From: Methanobrevibacter sp.
GTDB taxonomy: Archaea > Methanobacteriota > Methanobacteria > Methanobacteriales > Methanobacteriaceae
Direction: 5' to 3'
Assembly (NCBI RefSeq): GCF_017940815.1
Contig: NZ_JAGAXX010000025.1
Span: 1-46,380 of the forward strand
Length of the DNA: 46,380 nt
The notes under the pieces are model-generated. The model ran no database searches. It saw only the letters and a list, made by a program, of their open reading frames with translations, and was not told the origin of the DNA. This document shows positions 1 to 8,538 of the stretch, one piece after another. Each line of letters opens with the position of its first letter. Within the stretch, counting starts at the first letter, position 1. The translations under genes were made by a program, and so were the position numbers.

Positions 1-4
1 TATA

Positions 5-1246
5 ATGGCAAAAGAAAAAGAACATCTTAACTTAGCATTTATTGGACACGTTGACCACGGAAAATCCACTTTAGTTGGACACTTATTATTAAAAGCTGGT
101 GCAATCGCTGAACAACAATTAGACGAAGGTGAAGACAAATTCAGATTTGTTATGGACAAATTAGGAGAAGAAAGGGAAAGAGGAGTAACCATCGATTTAG
201 CTCACCAAAAATTCTCCACCAAAAAATACGACTACACTATTGTAGACTGTCCTGGACACAGAGACTTCGTTAAAAACATGATCACCGGTGCATCCCAAGC
301 TGACGCAGCTGTATTAGTAGTAGCTGCTAACGACGGTGTAATGCCTCAAACCAAAGAACACATGTTCTTATCCATGACTTTAGGTATTAAACAATTAATC
401 ATTGCAGTTAACAAAATGGATATGGAAAACTACAGTGAAGACAGATTCAACGAAGTAAAAGAAGAAGTTGGTGCATTACTCAAATCCATCGGTAGAAACC
501 CTGCTGACGTACCATTCATCCCAATGTCTGCATTTGAAGGGGACAACATCAAAGAGAAAAGTGAAAACATGCCTTGGTACAAAGGTGACGCACTTATCAC
601 TGAATTAGACAAATTAACCCCACCTGAAAAACCTGTAGACTTACCATTAAGAGTACCTATTCAAGACGTTTACTCCATTACTGGTGTAGGAACCGTACCT
701 GTAGGAAGAGTTGAAACCGGTATCATGAAAAAAGGTGAAAACGTTATCTTCGAACCTGCTGGAGCTTCTGGAGAAGTTAAATCTATCGAAATGCACCACG
801 AAGTATTCGACGAAGCTGAACCTGGTGACAACATCGGATTCAACGTAAGAGGTGTAGGTAAAAACGATATCAGAAGAGGAGATGTAGCTGGACACACTGG
901 AGATGCTCCTACTGTAGCTAAAGAATTCACCGCACAAGTTGTTGTATTACAACACCCTGGTGTAATCACCGTTGGATACACTCCTGTATTCCACTGTCAC
1001 ACTTCCCAAACTGCATGTACTTTCTTAGAATTAACTTCTAAATTAGACCCTGCAACCGGTCAACCTCAAGAAGGAACCCCTGACTTCCTCAAAACTGGTG
1101 ATGCAGCGATCGTCCAAATTAAACCAACCAAACCAATGGTTATGGAAGAAGCTCAAAAAATCCCACCTATGGGAAGATTCGCTATCAGAGATATGGGTCA
1201 AACCGTTGCTGCAGGATTATGTCTTAAAGTTACCTCAGCAAAATAA
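5..1246 (+). CDS. tuf: Elongation factor 1-alpha (aEF-1A)
   Basis: This is the translation GTPase that brings aminoacyl-tRNA to the ribosomal A site as a ternary complex with GTP, in the cytoplasm. The 413-residue product has the P-loop GHVDHGKS at residues 14-21, the G3 motif DCPGH at 81-85 and NKMD at 136-139, followed by the two beta-barrel domains; 413 residues is full length for archaeal EF-1A. The start is the ATG four bases from the window edge, so its ribosome-binding site cannot be judged. Codon choice is strongly biased towards a small set, as expected of a very highly expressed gene. rpsJ follows 66 bp downstream, the usual archaeal tuf-rpsJ order, with a hairpin and T-tract between them. 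Identity is near certain. Confidence 0.98.
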   Translation: MAKEKEHLNLAFIGHVDHGKSTLVGHLLLKAGAIAEQQLDEGEDKFRFVMDKLGEERERGVTIDLAHQKFSTKKYDYTIVDCPGHRDFVKNMITGASQADAAVLVVAANDGVMPQTKEHMFLSMTLGIKQLIIAVNKMDMENYSEDRFNEVKEEVGALLKSIGRNPADVPFIPMSAFEGDNIKEKSENMPWYKGDALITELDKLTPPEKPVDLPLRVPIQDVYSITGVGTVPVGRVETGIMKKGENVIFEPAGASGEVKSIEMHHEVFDEAEPGDNIGFNVRGVGKNDIRRGDVAGHTGDAPTVAKEFTAQVVVLQHPGVITVGYTPVFHCHTSQTACTFLELTSKLDPATGQPQEGTPDFLKTGDAAIVQIKPTKPMVMEEAQKIPPMGRFAIRDMGQTVAAGLCLKVTSAK

Positions 1247-1263
1247 GTTTGTAAACAATAATT

Positions 1264-1300
1264 AGAAAGTAACTTTTTACTTTCTTTTCTTTTGTTTTTT
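1264..1300 (+). terminator. Hairpin plus T-rich tract between tuf and rpsJ
   Basis: A 9-bp perfect inverted repeat, AGAAAGTAA / TTACTTTCT (1264-1272 and 1277-1285), with a CTTT loop, is followed by a T-rich run up to the rpsJ ribosome-binding site GGAGG. It has the form of an intrinsic terminator or attenuator. Because rpsJ follows directly it probably acts as a partial terminator or processing site that lowers rpsJ output relative to tuf. That role is inferred. Confidence 0.55.
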
Positions 1301-1312
1301 GGAGGATAATAC

Positions 1313-1621
1313 ATGAATCAAGCAAGAATTAAACTTACTGGAACTGACCCAGAAAAATTAGCATACGTTTGTGATCAACTCAAAAAAATTGCTGAAAGAA
1401 CTGGTGTTGACTTATCTGGTCCTATTCCATTACCTACTAAAAAATTAGTAGTTCCAACAAGAAAATCTCCAGATGGAGAAGGTAAAGCTTCTTGGGAAAA
1501 ATGGGAACTCAGGATTCATAAACGTTTAATCGGTATTGGAGCTGATGAACGTGCTATGAGACAAGTCATGAAAGTTAACGTTCCTGATAATGTAAGTATT
1601 GAAATTGAACTTAAAGGATAA
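1313..1621 (+). CDS. rpsJ: Small ribosomal subunit protein uS10
   Basis: This is a structural protein of the 30S head, 102 residues long, the normal length for archaeal S10. The opening [15 protein letters not shown] and the central segment with [20 protein letters not shown] are characteristic of archaeal and eukaryotic uS10. The start is set by GGAGG eight bases upstream of the ATG. It follows tuf by 66 bp and precedes a tRNA-Ser gene, with an inverted repeat starting at its stop codon. Function is known for the family with essentially no ambiguity. Confidence 0.98.
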   Translation: MNQARIKLTGTDPEKLAYVCDQLKKIAERTGVDLSGPIPLPTKKLVVPTRKSPDGEGKASWEKWELRIHKRLIGIGADERAMRQVMKVNVPDNVSIEIELKG

Positions 1622-1645
1622 ATATTTAGATTCCTTCTAAATATT
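1621..1645 (+). terminator. Inverted repeat between rpsJ and tRNA-Ser
   Basis: A perfect 10-bp inverted repeat, AATATTTAGA / TCTAAATATT (1621-1630 and 1636-1645) with loop TTCCT, begins at the last base of the rpsJ stop codon and ends 11 bases before the tRNA. Only four T residues follow, so it may be a weak terminator or an RNA-processing or stability hairpin at the mRNA/tRNA junction. Confidence 0.45.
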
Positions 1646-1656
1646 CCTTTTCATAT

Positions 1657-1740
1657 GCCGAGATAGTCTAGTCTGGTAAGGCGCAGGACTTGAAATCCTG
1701 TGAGGTCATCCTCGCCTGGGTTCAAATCCCAGTCTCGGCG
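1657..1740 (+). tRNA. tRNA-Ser (anticodon UGA)
   Basis: The sequence folds as a class II tRNA. The acceptor stem pairs GCCGAGA with TCTCGGC and is followed by discriminator G. The anticodon stem CAGGA/TCCTG encloses the loop CTTGAAA, giving anticodon TGA. There is a long variable arm with stem GAGG/CCTC, and a T arm containing GGTTCAAATCC. The long variable arm and anticodon together identify serine. The 3' CCA is not encoded; the sequence after the discriminator is T-rich. No intron is visible. Confidence 0.96.
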
Positions 1741-1758
1741 TTTATTTTATATCTATTT

Positions 1759-2544
1759 TTAAAAAAAGCTTTTTAATTTAATGTCTAACTCTTCGAGGTT
1801 AGATACAATATCATTTTTTTCTAAACTGTCTATTTTTGGTCTTTGAATCATTATGACTGCAACATCCTTCTCGTTTGCAGCCTCTATCTTTTCGATTACT
1901 CCACCTATCTCGCCACTTTCCTTGGTAATCATCACGCTTGCATCGTACCTTTCAATAAGTTCAATGTTTTCCTCAAGGCTTGCGGCGCCTTTCATGGGGA
2001 TGATGTGGTTTGAATCAACATTAAGTGACTTGCACTTTTCAATGGAGCTTTCGACCTTAAGGATTCTTGGATAGAACCTGTCAACTGAAACGTATTTCAG
2101 GATGTCTCCCATGGTGTTTGCTCCTGCAAAGTGAAGGACATTTCCTTCAGTGAACTCATTCTCGATCAGTTTTCCTGCCTCATCGAATGAGTCTACATAA
2201 TGGATATGTGAAGTGTCGATGTTTTCAAGATTTGTGGTGGGTCTTTCAAAGCGGATGTATGGAAGTTTCAGTTCCTTTGCAATGCTTGTGCTGGTTTGGG
2301 TGATGTGTTTGGCAAATGGATGGGTTGCATCTATTAGGATGTCGAATTTTTCATTAAGAATCATTTCCTTTATCTCATCCTTTGGAATTGGCCTTGCAAT
2401 GGTGTCATCGCTTCCACCCTCACGAGCCAGTTTTGCACCATACTCTGTTGTGGTGGTTGTTAAAATGTAAGAGTCATAGTTTTCTTTTATGTGTTCGATT
2501 ATGTTTGTGGAATCTTTTGTTCCGCCAAGCAAAAATATCTTCAT
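1759..2544 (-). CDS. cbiJ: Cobalt-precorrin-6A reductase
   Basis: This is the predicted NADPH-dependent reductase of the macrocycle at the precorrin-6A/cobalt-precorrin-6A stage of adenosylcobamide synthesis (CobK/CbiJ family). The 261-residue protein has the family's N-terminal nucleotide-binding segment KIFLLGGTKDS, the internal DATHPFAKHIT motif at about residues 72-82 and ARPIPKDEI near 50; the length is typical. Its ATG overlaps the stop codon of the upstream P-type ATPase by four bases (ATGA), so the two are probably translationally coupled. Corrinoid synthesis fits a methanogen that needs cobamide for Mtr. The family is confidently recognised; cobalt-early versus cobalt-late substrate is inferred from the anaerobic lineage. 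Confidence 0.9.
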   Translation of the reverse strand: MKIFLLGGTKDSTNIIEHIKENYDSYILTTTTTEYGAKLAREGGSDDTIARPIPKDEIKEMILNEKFDILIDATHPFAKHITQTSTSIAKELKLPYIRFERPTTNLENIDTSHIHYVDSFDEAGKLIENEFTEGNVLHFAGANTMGDILKYVSVDRFYPRILKVESSIEKCKSLNVDSNHIIPMKGAASLEENIELIERYDASVMITKESGEIGGVIEKIEAANEKDVAVIMIQRPKIDSLEKNDIVSNLEELDIKLKSFF

Positions 2545-4949
2545 TCTATCACTTTATTCATTAGTTTATCTGCAATGATTATGGTGAATGATACAATTAT
2601 AATCATCACCCATTCCATTAAATTGATTGATGTTGTTCTGAATATGATTTGCAATTGTGGAATGTATATGATTAGCAGCTGAAGCACGAATGAAAGCAAA
2701 ATTGCTATGTACAAGTACTTACTTGAGCTGTCTGAATTTGCCTTTCTGTTGTATGCATTGAAAAGTTGGTACATCACAAACAGTGTGAATGCAACGGTCA
2801 TTGCCTTTTGCTCAGATGCATTGATGCTCAATTCATACCAGAATACTGCAATTGTTCCGATTGCCATTACAATACCTGAAAGCAGGATTTCTGTCAATGT
2901 TTTTCGTGTCAGGATGTCTCCGGTTTCAGGAGGCCTTTCCATGATGTCCCTTTCGGCCCCCTCAATTCCCAATGTCTGTGCAGGGGGACCGTCCATAACG
3001 ATATTCAGCCATAGCAACTGAACAGGATTGAACGGCAGCGGCAGTGACAGCAGTGATGTTCCGACAATGGTAAGTATCGCACCGACATTTGTGGACACCT
3101 GGAACTTGACGAATCTCTTGATGTTGTCATAGATCTTACGCCCTTCCCGGACTGCCTTTACGATTGTTGCAAAGTCGTTGTTCTGAAGTATCATGTCTGC
3201 GGATTCCTTTGCAACGTCGGTTCCGTCACCCATTGCAACACCGATTGATGCCTTCTTGAGTGCAGGTGCGTCGTTAACGCCGTCACCAGTCATTGCAACG
3301 ATGTTTCCGGATTCCTTTAATGCCTCCACGATTTTCATCTTTTGTGTGGGCTTGACCCTTGCATAAACCTGGATGTCATTTGCAATTTCATAATACTCCT
3401 CGAGACTCATCTGGTCCAGTTCAGCACCTGTTATGACTCTTCCGTCGGTGAGTATTCCCAAATCCCTTGCGATTGCACAGGCAGTCTTTTTGTAATCTCC
3501 AGTAATCATCTTGACTTTGATTCCTGCCTTCTTACAGTCGCTCACTGCCTTTTTGGCATCTTTTTTAGGAGGGTCTATCAATCCGAGAAGTCCTGTGAAT
3601 GTCAGGTTTTCTTCAGGGTCTGTCTCGTCCTGAAGCTTGTATGCAAACCCGATTACCCTCAATGCCTTTTCACTCATTTCGTCAATTTTCTTAAGTATGT
3701 TTTCCTTAACTCTAGCATCAAGAATTTCAACATTTCCGTCATTGTCTATGTATTTGCATTTGTCTAGAATTATTTCTGGAGCACCTTTTGTAAGAACAAT
3801 GTTACTTTCACCGTTTAGTGTATGTATGGTTGTCATCATTTTACGATTGCTGTCAAGAGGTATTTCATCAATTCTGTCAAGGTCGATGTCTGCGTCCTTA
3901 CAGAATTTCATGATTGCTCCATCGGTCTGGTCTCCAATGACCTCGTCATTGCGGATTATTGCATTGTTGCACAGTTTTCCGATTTCCAATGTGGTCTTTT
4001 CATTTGTGTAGAAACTGTCAACGACAGTCATTCTGTTTTCAGTGAGTGTTCCTGTCTTGTCACTGCAGATTATGGTACATGATCCAAGTGTTTCCACGGA
4101 TAGCAATTTCCTGACAATCGCATCTGATTTGGCCATCTGTGACATTCCCAATGCCAGTGTTAAAGTCAATACTGCAGGAAGGCCTTCTGGAATTGCTGCA
4201 ACAGCAAGGGAAACCGCTGTCATGAATGTCTCCACAAGTGGAATGCCCTTAAGCAGTTCCAGGATGAAAATGGATATACACACGATTATGGAAATGATGG
4301 ATAGTGTCTTGCCGAGATTTCCGACCTTTGTCTTGAGAGGGGTGTCCTCATCCTCTTCCTGGACAATTTCGGCAATCTTTCCGATTTCTGTTTTCATTCC
4401 TATATTCTTGACAACACCGACCGCATTTCCGGAAAGTATGTTGGAGTCCATGTAAACCTCTTCGCCCGTTTCCTTTTTGATGGCTTCGGACTCTCCGGTC
4501 AATGATGACTCGTCACAGCTCAAGTCATTGACCTCAATCAGTGTAAGGTCTGCAGGAATCTTGCCTCCTTCTTCAAGAATGACTACGTCCCCGATTGTCA
4601 GTTCCTCTGAGCTGATTTCCTGGATTTCACCGTCCCTTTTGACAATCGCTGTTTTGACGACCAGATTCTTGAGGCTTTCCATTGCCTTTCTGGACCTGTA
4701 CTCCTGGATGAATCCCATTATCACGTTAAGAAGGACCGCAAGCAGGATGACGCATGCGTCAATGACGTCACCTATCGCATATGCAGCAATTGCCGCAATG
4801 ATGAGAAGTCCTATCAGTATGTCTATGAATTGTGAGAAAAATAAAACGATAAGGGGTGTTGGCTTTCTTTCATCAAGCCTGTTCAATCCATGCTCCTTCT
4901 GCCTTTTCGTTGCTTCCTGCGTTGTCAAACCTGTAGATTGATTTTCCAT
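2541..4949 (-). CDS. Calcium-type (P2A) cation-transporting P-type ATPase
   Basis: This is a membrane cation pump of the SERCA/PMR1-like group, 802 residues. Landmarks in order are an N-terminal cation ATPase domain, membrane helices near 33-80, the actuator motif TGES at 151-154, the M4 ion-binding motif PEGLP at 254-258, the phosphorylated aspartate in DKTGT at 297-301, KGAPE at 388-392, the hinge TGDGVND at 554-560, and an M6 segment NIVMDGPPA near 649-657 like the SERCA NLVTDGLPA. These support Ca2+ or Mn2+ export, but the ion is not proved by sequence. The start is set by AAGGTGATGTAATG. It lies between UPF0146 (4 bp upstream) and cbiJ (overlapping) in a minus-strand operon. Confidence 0.93.
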   Translation of the reverse strand: MENQSTGLTTQEATKRQKEHGLNRLDERKPTPLIVLFFSQFIDILIGLLIIAAIAAYAIGDVIDACVILLAVLLNVIMGFIQEYRSRKAMESLKNLVVKTAIVKRDGEIQEISSEELTIGDVVILEEGGKIPADLTLIEVNDLSCDESSLTGESEAIKKETGEEVYMDSNILSGNAVGVVKNIGMKTEIGKIAEIVQEEDEDTPLKTKVGNLGKTLSIISIIVCISIFILELLKGIPLVETFMTAVSLAVAAIPEGLPAVLTLTLALGMSQMAKSDAIVRKLLSVETLGSCTIICSDKTGTLTENRMTVVDSFYTNEKTTLEIGKLCNNAIIRNDEVIGDQTDGAIMKFCKDADIDLDRIDEIPLDSNRKMMTTIHTLNGESNIVLTKGAPEIILDKCKYIDNDGNVEILDARVKENILKKIDEMSEKALRVIGFAYKLQDETDPEENLTFTGLLGLIDPPKKDAKKAVSDCKKAGIKVKMITGDYKKTACAIARDLGILTDGRVITGAELDQMSLEEYYEIANDIQVYARVKPTQKMKIVEALKESGNIVAMTGDGVNDAPALKKASIGVAMGDGTDVAKESADMILQNNDFATIVKAVREGRKIYDNIKRFVKFQVSTNVGAILTIVGTSLLSLPLPFNPVQLLWLNIVMDGPPAQTLGIEGAERDIMERPPETGDILTRKTLTEILLSGIVMAIGTIAVFWYELSINASEQKAMTVAFTLFVMYQLFNAYNRKANSDSSSKYLYIAILLSFVLQLLIIYIPQLQIIFRTTSINLMEWVMIIIVSFTIIIADKLMNKVIE

Positions 4950-4953
4950 TACA

Positions 4954-5343
4954 TCACCTTAATACATAAAAGCTTGCTCTGTTGTAGTTCTTTAATTTCA
5001 TTTTGACTCTGCCCGTATTCAGGTCCTCGTTGGTCAACGGTTTTATGATTAGCTGTGATCCGATTTCCTGGGCAAGCTTGACCAAATACGGTTGAAGTTC
5101 GCTTGGTGGTCTGATTGAATATATGATGTCAGTGTCCATGTACAGTTCTAGATTTGGCTTTGTGATGTCGTCCTTGATTACAGTCGAATCCTTCGGAAGG
5201 ATATCTGTCTTGATGAGTGTTATATTTTGTTTTGATGATAATATTTCGGCTATCCTGTCGTATTTTCCAATGGCGATTTCAGCTATTTTCACATTTTCAT
5301 CGCCAACCTCTTTTAGAATATATTCAGCAAAGTCATCCCACAT
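4954..5343 (-). CDS. UPF0146 family protein
   Basis: This 129-residue cytoplasmic protein of the archaeal UPF0146 family has no established function. It resembles a compact Rossmann-like fold: an N-terminal helix, a strand/turn region VKIAEIAIGKYDRIAEIL, an acidic loop ending a second strand (ITLIKTDIL) and a conserved IIYSIRPPSELQPYL segment. This is similar in outline to a minimal SAM-binding fold, although no methyltransferase catalytic motif is evident. The start ATG follows GAGGATTAAAA. It is the first gene of the minus-strand operon with the P-type ATPase and cbiJ, and it diverges from the acetyltransferase gene at 5455. Confidence 0.8.
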   Translation of the reverse strand: MWDDFAEYILKEVGDENVKIAEIAIGKYDRIAEILSSKQNITLIKTDILPKDSTVIKDDITKPNLELYMDTDIIYSIRPPSELQPYLVKLAQEIGSQLIIKPLTNEDLNTGRVKMKLKNYNRASFYVLR

Positions 5344-5454
5344 TTTTAATCCTCAAATAAATATTCGTTGTACAATGTATTAAAATATTGTATTATATTT
5401 TTTAGAACACATTAGTTAGAATTAAATACTTTGTATTTTATATGTTATTTTTGT

Positions 5455-5907
5455 ATGATTGTTAGAAAATTCACACCGAATGATTTAAGAAGAGTTTTTG
5501 AAATAGAAAACATGTCTTTTAACCAATCCTATGGTATCAACATGTTTCAGCAGTTATATGAAATGGGTGTGGGTTTTCTTGTGGCTGAGGAGGACGGCTA
5601 TGTCATAGGCTATGTCATCTTCTGGATAAAGTATGAAAATCAGGGCCACATCATCTCAATCGCCGTTGACAAGAACTACCGCAGGACAGGTGCCGGAACA
5701 CAGCTTTTGGTAAAGGCGATTTCAATACTGTCACTTTTAAACATCAGTGCAATATATCTTGAGGTGAATGAAAACAATCATGGTGCGGTCGAGTTTTACA
5801 AGACATTTAACTTTAAGGTGGATAGGGTGGTTCCGGGATACTATGAGGATGGTGACGGCGCCATCATAATGTATATTCCCCTAAATAGAGGTAAAATTTC
5901 CGGATAG
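5455..5907 (+). CDS. GNAT acetyltransferase, RimI-like
   Basis: This is a predicted acetyl-CoA-dependent N-acetyltransferase resembling the archaeal RimI/Naa10-like enzyme that acetylates protein N-termini. The core motifs are IISIAVDKNYRRTGAGTQLL (acetyl-CoA pyrophosphate-binding R/Q-x-x-G-x-G/A) and LEVNENNHGAVEFYKTFNF followed by YYEDGDGAIIM, all typical of RimI. I place the start at ATG 5455, giving 150 residues starting MIVRKFTPND. An in-frame TTG at 5431 would add residues unlike the family, and there is no ribosome-binding site, so a leaderless transcript is likely. Its 3' end overlaps the convergent zinc-ribbon gene by 27 bp. Substrate is inferred from family similarity only. Confidence 0.88.
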   Translation: MIVRKFTPNDLRRVFEIENMSFNQSYGINMFQQLYEMGVGFLVAEEDGYVIGYVIFWIKYENQGHIISIAVDKNYRRTGAGTQLLVKAISILSLLNISAIYLEVNENNHGAVEFYKTFNFKVDRVVPGYYEDGDGAIIMYIPLNRGKISG

Positions 5908-6396
5908 CATCTGCTGGTATTGTGATATTGCATCGGCAGGCATGTGTCCTGTTGCGAAAAGGATTGCGATGAGCAATATGTAGAATCCGAAAATTGCCAG
6001 TTGAATGTGTCCATGTTTTTTAGCTACCGGATCTTTTCTTGTTGACAGGTAAATTGCAATAATCAATCCCAGGATTCCGCCTAAGATTGAGAATACGTAT
6101 CCAAATAAAATTAACCATTTGCTTGTTCTGTTTGCCTTATACTCTTGGGCGTTGTTCACAACTTCCTTTTTAATGACAATCGGGTTCATTGCATTGTGTG
6201 TGCCTTCAAACTGGCTTTTAAATATTAATGGGGTTCCGCATTTGACGCAGTAATCCGCTTCATCGGGATTTGGAAATCCGCATAATGGGCATGCATTCTC
6301 GTTTTCAGCCACTTTTGGAAATTCATGTCCGCATTTTATACAAAAACCATACATGTCATCGCTTGCAGTACCGCACTGTGGGCATCTTCTAATCAT
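5881..6396 (-). CDS. Double zinc-ribbon membrane protein
   Basis: This 171-residue protein of unknown function has two N-terminal zinc ribbons. The first has CPQC (residues 5-8) and CIKC; the second has CPLC and CVKC. A linker follows to about residue 90, then two predicted transmembrane helices: one in WLILFGYVFSILGGILGLII and one in LAIFGFYILLIAILFA. The zinc-ribbon part should face the cytoplasm. Its 3' end overlaps the convergent acetyltransferase gene. A perfect 20-bp palindrome lies just upstream of its start (6405-6424), suggesting control by a dimeric repressor. Proteins of this architecture are common in Methanobacteriales; no specific role can be given. Confidence 0.82.
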   Translation of the reverse strand: MIRRCPQCGTASDDMYGFCIKCGHEFPKVAENENACPLCGFPNPDEADYCVKCGTPLIFKSQFEGTHNAMNPIVIKKEVVNNAQEYKANRTSKWLILFGYVFSILGGILGLIIAIYLSTRKDPVAKKHGHIQLAIFGFYILLIAILFATGHMPADAISQYQQMLSGNFTSI

Positions 6397-6404
6397 AGTA
6401 TCAC

Positions 6405-6424
6405 TTAGTTAATTAATTAACTAA
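6405..6424 (-). promoter_or_regulatory. Perfect 20-bp palindrome upstream of the zinc-ribbon gene
   Basis: TTAGTTAATTAATTAACTAA is its own reverse complement over all 20 bases. It lies 9-28 bases upstream of the start codon at 6396 and just downstream of a TATA-like ATTTATTAAT on the minus strand (about 6433-6442), so it would overlap the transcription start. This is a plausible operator for a homodimeric regulator, though alternating TTAA sequence in AT-rich DNA makes some chance symmetry possible. Confidence 0.4.
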
Positions 6425-6498
6425 TGATTATTAATAAATGTTTGTTTTACATCAAATTATATTAGTCTTAAAAACCAATTTAATTATCAAGGATATTT

Positions 6499-7464
6499 AT
6501 GATTGAAAAGATTGAAATTACTCAAAGATTCAACTTTAAAAGATTGAATCGCCATTATGAATGTTTCACAATAGATTTGGTTAACAAGAATGCATACTAT
6601 AAAATCTCAGAACGTGGAAGCGGTGACAAGTTCGTAAAGGAGAATCCTCTTTGTGACGATACATGGGTGGACATACTTGTTGACTTGAGGCGCAAGATGA
6701 CTAGCGAAATCTATAGGTTGACTGATTCAAAAATTGACGATTTTTTGCATGAGTTTGATAATTTAAGGTTGTTTGAGGATTTCGAATCTGAAAAATTTTC
6801 TTATTTTGAAAAGCTGGAATTGGTCTATTCATGCAATGTCATAATCTATTCAACCGACAATTATGAGGAATACAGCTTCAAGAACAACTATCCCATAAAC
6901 TGGATCAGGTTCGGCGAGCTTTTGATAAGGACATTCGGTTTTGACGTATTGCATCTGAATTACCAAAAGCATCTTGCAACTCCATTATATTATAATATTA
7001 AAAAAGATGGAATTTATTCAGATGATAAATTAAACATAAAATCCATAGAATTCGGCCATTATCAGACTTATCCTTATGAGCTTCCAAATCCTCGGTTGAT
7101 AATTAATTTTGAAAGGAATACTGTTGATGGATACATTGAAAAGAAATTGTCATCTTCTGATGAAGAGCTGATTTTGGAGCTATTGAAAAAATATCATGTA
7201 TACATGTGGATTTTTGACGAGTATCATAAAAAATCCAATGCACGAGACCCTGATGACTTGGAAGGATATGACTGGTATTTGGAAATGGTTTTTGAAAATG
7301 ATGTCATATGGCATATTTTCGGATACAATGACTATCCCGACACTTACGTTCACATGGCAAGAGAAGTCATGGACATCACTGGAATGGATTTGATGGAGAT
7401 AAACACCATCGCAAGCGGTGACTTGGAGCTGTTTGAAAAATTCGGTGAGGAACTACTTGATTAG
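6499..7464 (+). CDS. Unknown protein with two internal repeats
   Basis: I do not recognise a named family for this 321-residue protein. It has no signal peptide or membrane segment. It appears to be an internal duplication. Residues about 20-153 and 197-301 share the pattern of a strand of the type 'ECFTIDLVNKNAYY / RLIINFERNTVDGY', a helix, then 'LELVYSCNVIIYS...YPINWIRFGELLIRTFGFDVL' against 'WYLEMVFENDVIWHI...YPDTYVHMAREVMDITGMDLM'. The composition is acidic and aromatic-rich. The start is an ATG with AAGGAT upstream. The last 12 bp overlap the convergent tRNA-dihydrouridine synthase gene. It is probably a real gene, given the long open frame and coherent repeats, but no function can be assigned. 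Confidence 0.72.
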   Translation: MIEKIEITQRFNFKRLNRHYECFTIDLVNKNAYYKISERGSGDKFVKENPLCDDTWVDILVDLRRKMTSEIYRLTDSKIDDFLHEFDNLRLFEDFESEKFSYFEKLELVYSCNVIIYSTDNYEEYSFKNNYPINWIRFGELLIRTFGFDVLHLNYQKHLATPLYYNIKKDGIYSDDKLNIKSIEFGHYQTYPYELPNPRLIINFERNTVDGYIEKKLSSSDEELILELLKKYHVYMWIFDEYHKKSNARDPDDLEGYDWYLEMVFENDVIWHIFGYNDYPDTYVHMAREVMDITGMDLMEINTIASGDLELFEKFGEELLD

Positions 7465-8430
7465 CTCAACGTATTCGTCTAGTAAGTCGAACAATTCCTC
7501 TTTGGTGTTCATCTTGAACAGTCTTGGCTTTATCTCTGCGCTTCTGTAACGGCCCTTGAGGTAATATGCAGCATGGGTTCTCATCTTGTGCATGGCAACC
7601 TTTTCAGGCCTTATTTCACTTAAAAGCTCTGCATGCTTTTTAATCATTTCGATTCTCTCTTCCATTGTGACTCTTTCAGGTTCTGTTCCGTTCTCAAGGT
7701 AATCTATGCATTGTCTGATGAGCCAAGGGTTTCCCAACACTCCACGACCGATCATGATTGCATCGCATCCGGTTTCATCAATCATCCTTTTTGCATCATA
7801 GCATGTGAAGATGTCCCCATTGCCTATAACCGGTATGGAAACTGTGTCCTTGACCTCTTTTATGATTGACCAGTTTGCCTTGATGCCGTATCTTTCCTCA
7901 CGTGTGCGGGGATGCACTGTTATTGCAGATGCTCCGCAGTCCTCAACAATCTTTGCTATTTCAACTGCATTTATGCAGCGATTGTCCCATCCGCTTCTGA
8001 TTTTGACTGTCACCGGAACGTTCACTGTATCCACCACTGCACTGACAATGTCTCTTACCTTTTTGGGGTTTTTTAAAAGTGCGCTTCCTGCCTGTGACCT
8101 TACGGCAACCTTTGTGACGGGACATCCCATGTTTATGTCGATGATGTCAGGTTTCATGTTTTCTTCAATGAATGATGAAGCAATTTTAAATGATTCGACA
8201 CCTGCGCCGAATATCTGCTGGGCGATTGGCCTTTCATATTCTGTCATGAAAAGCATTGACTTTGTTTTCCAGTTGTCATACATTATCGCCTTGTCTGAAA
8301 CCATTTCGGTTGACAATAGTCCGCAGCCCATTGACTTGGCAATCCTTCTGAACGATGAATCGCAGATTCCAGCCATCGGCGCAAGAACAACCTGATTGTC
8401 GATTTTCACATTTCCGATTTTCCATTTCAT
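7453..8430 (-). CDS. dus: tRNA-dihydrouridine synthase
   Basis: This is an FMN enzyme that reduces specific uridines in tRNA to dihydrouridine with NAD(P)H. The TIM-barrel protein begins VVLAPMAGICDSSFR, contains DINMGCPVTKV with the catalytic cysteine in GCP, VTVKIRSGWD, ITVHPRTREERY, and the phosphate-binding IPVIGNGDIF and IMIGRGVLGNPWL motifs, followed by the short C-terminal helical domain. I choose ATG 8430 (325 residues, MKWKIGN). The open frame extends to a GTG at 8439, but a TATA-like ATTTAAT lies about 24 bases upstream of the ATG, fitting a leaderless message. The target uridine position is not deducible from sequence. Confidence 0.93.
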   Translation of the reverse strand: MKWKIGNVKIDNQVVLAPMAGICDSSFRRIAKSMGCGLLSTEMVSDKAIMYDNWKTKSMLFMTEYERPIAQQIFGAGVESFKIASSFIEENMKPDIIDINMGCPVTKVAVRSQAGSALLKNPKKVRDIVSAVVDTVNVPVTVKIRSGWDNRCINAVEIAKIVEDCGASAITVHPRTREERYGIKANWSIIKEVKDTVSIPVIGNGDIFTCYDAKRMIDETGCDAIMIGRGVLGNPWLIRQCIDYLENGTEPERVTMEERIEMIKKHAELLSEIRPEKVAMHKMRTHAAYYLKGRYRSAEIKPRLFKMNTKEELFDLLDEYVELIK

Positions 8431-8538
8431 AAAAGTCACATTAAATAATGGGGATTTTCACTGTTTTTTCATTAATTATTTATATTTGTATTTATATAAT
8501 TATATCTATTATATTAATTTAATTATTATAGGGATAAC

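Noticed and set aside
7805-8395. A 196-codon open frame on the plus strand
   Set aside because: It is the antisense shadow of the tRNA-dihydrouridine synthase gene, with no ribosome-binding site and no family resemblance.
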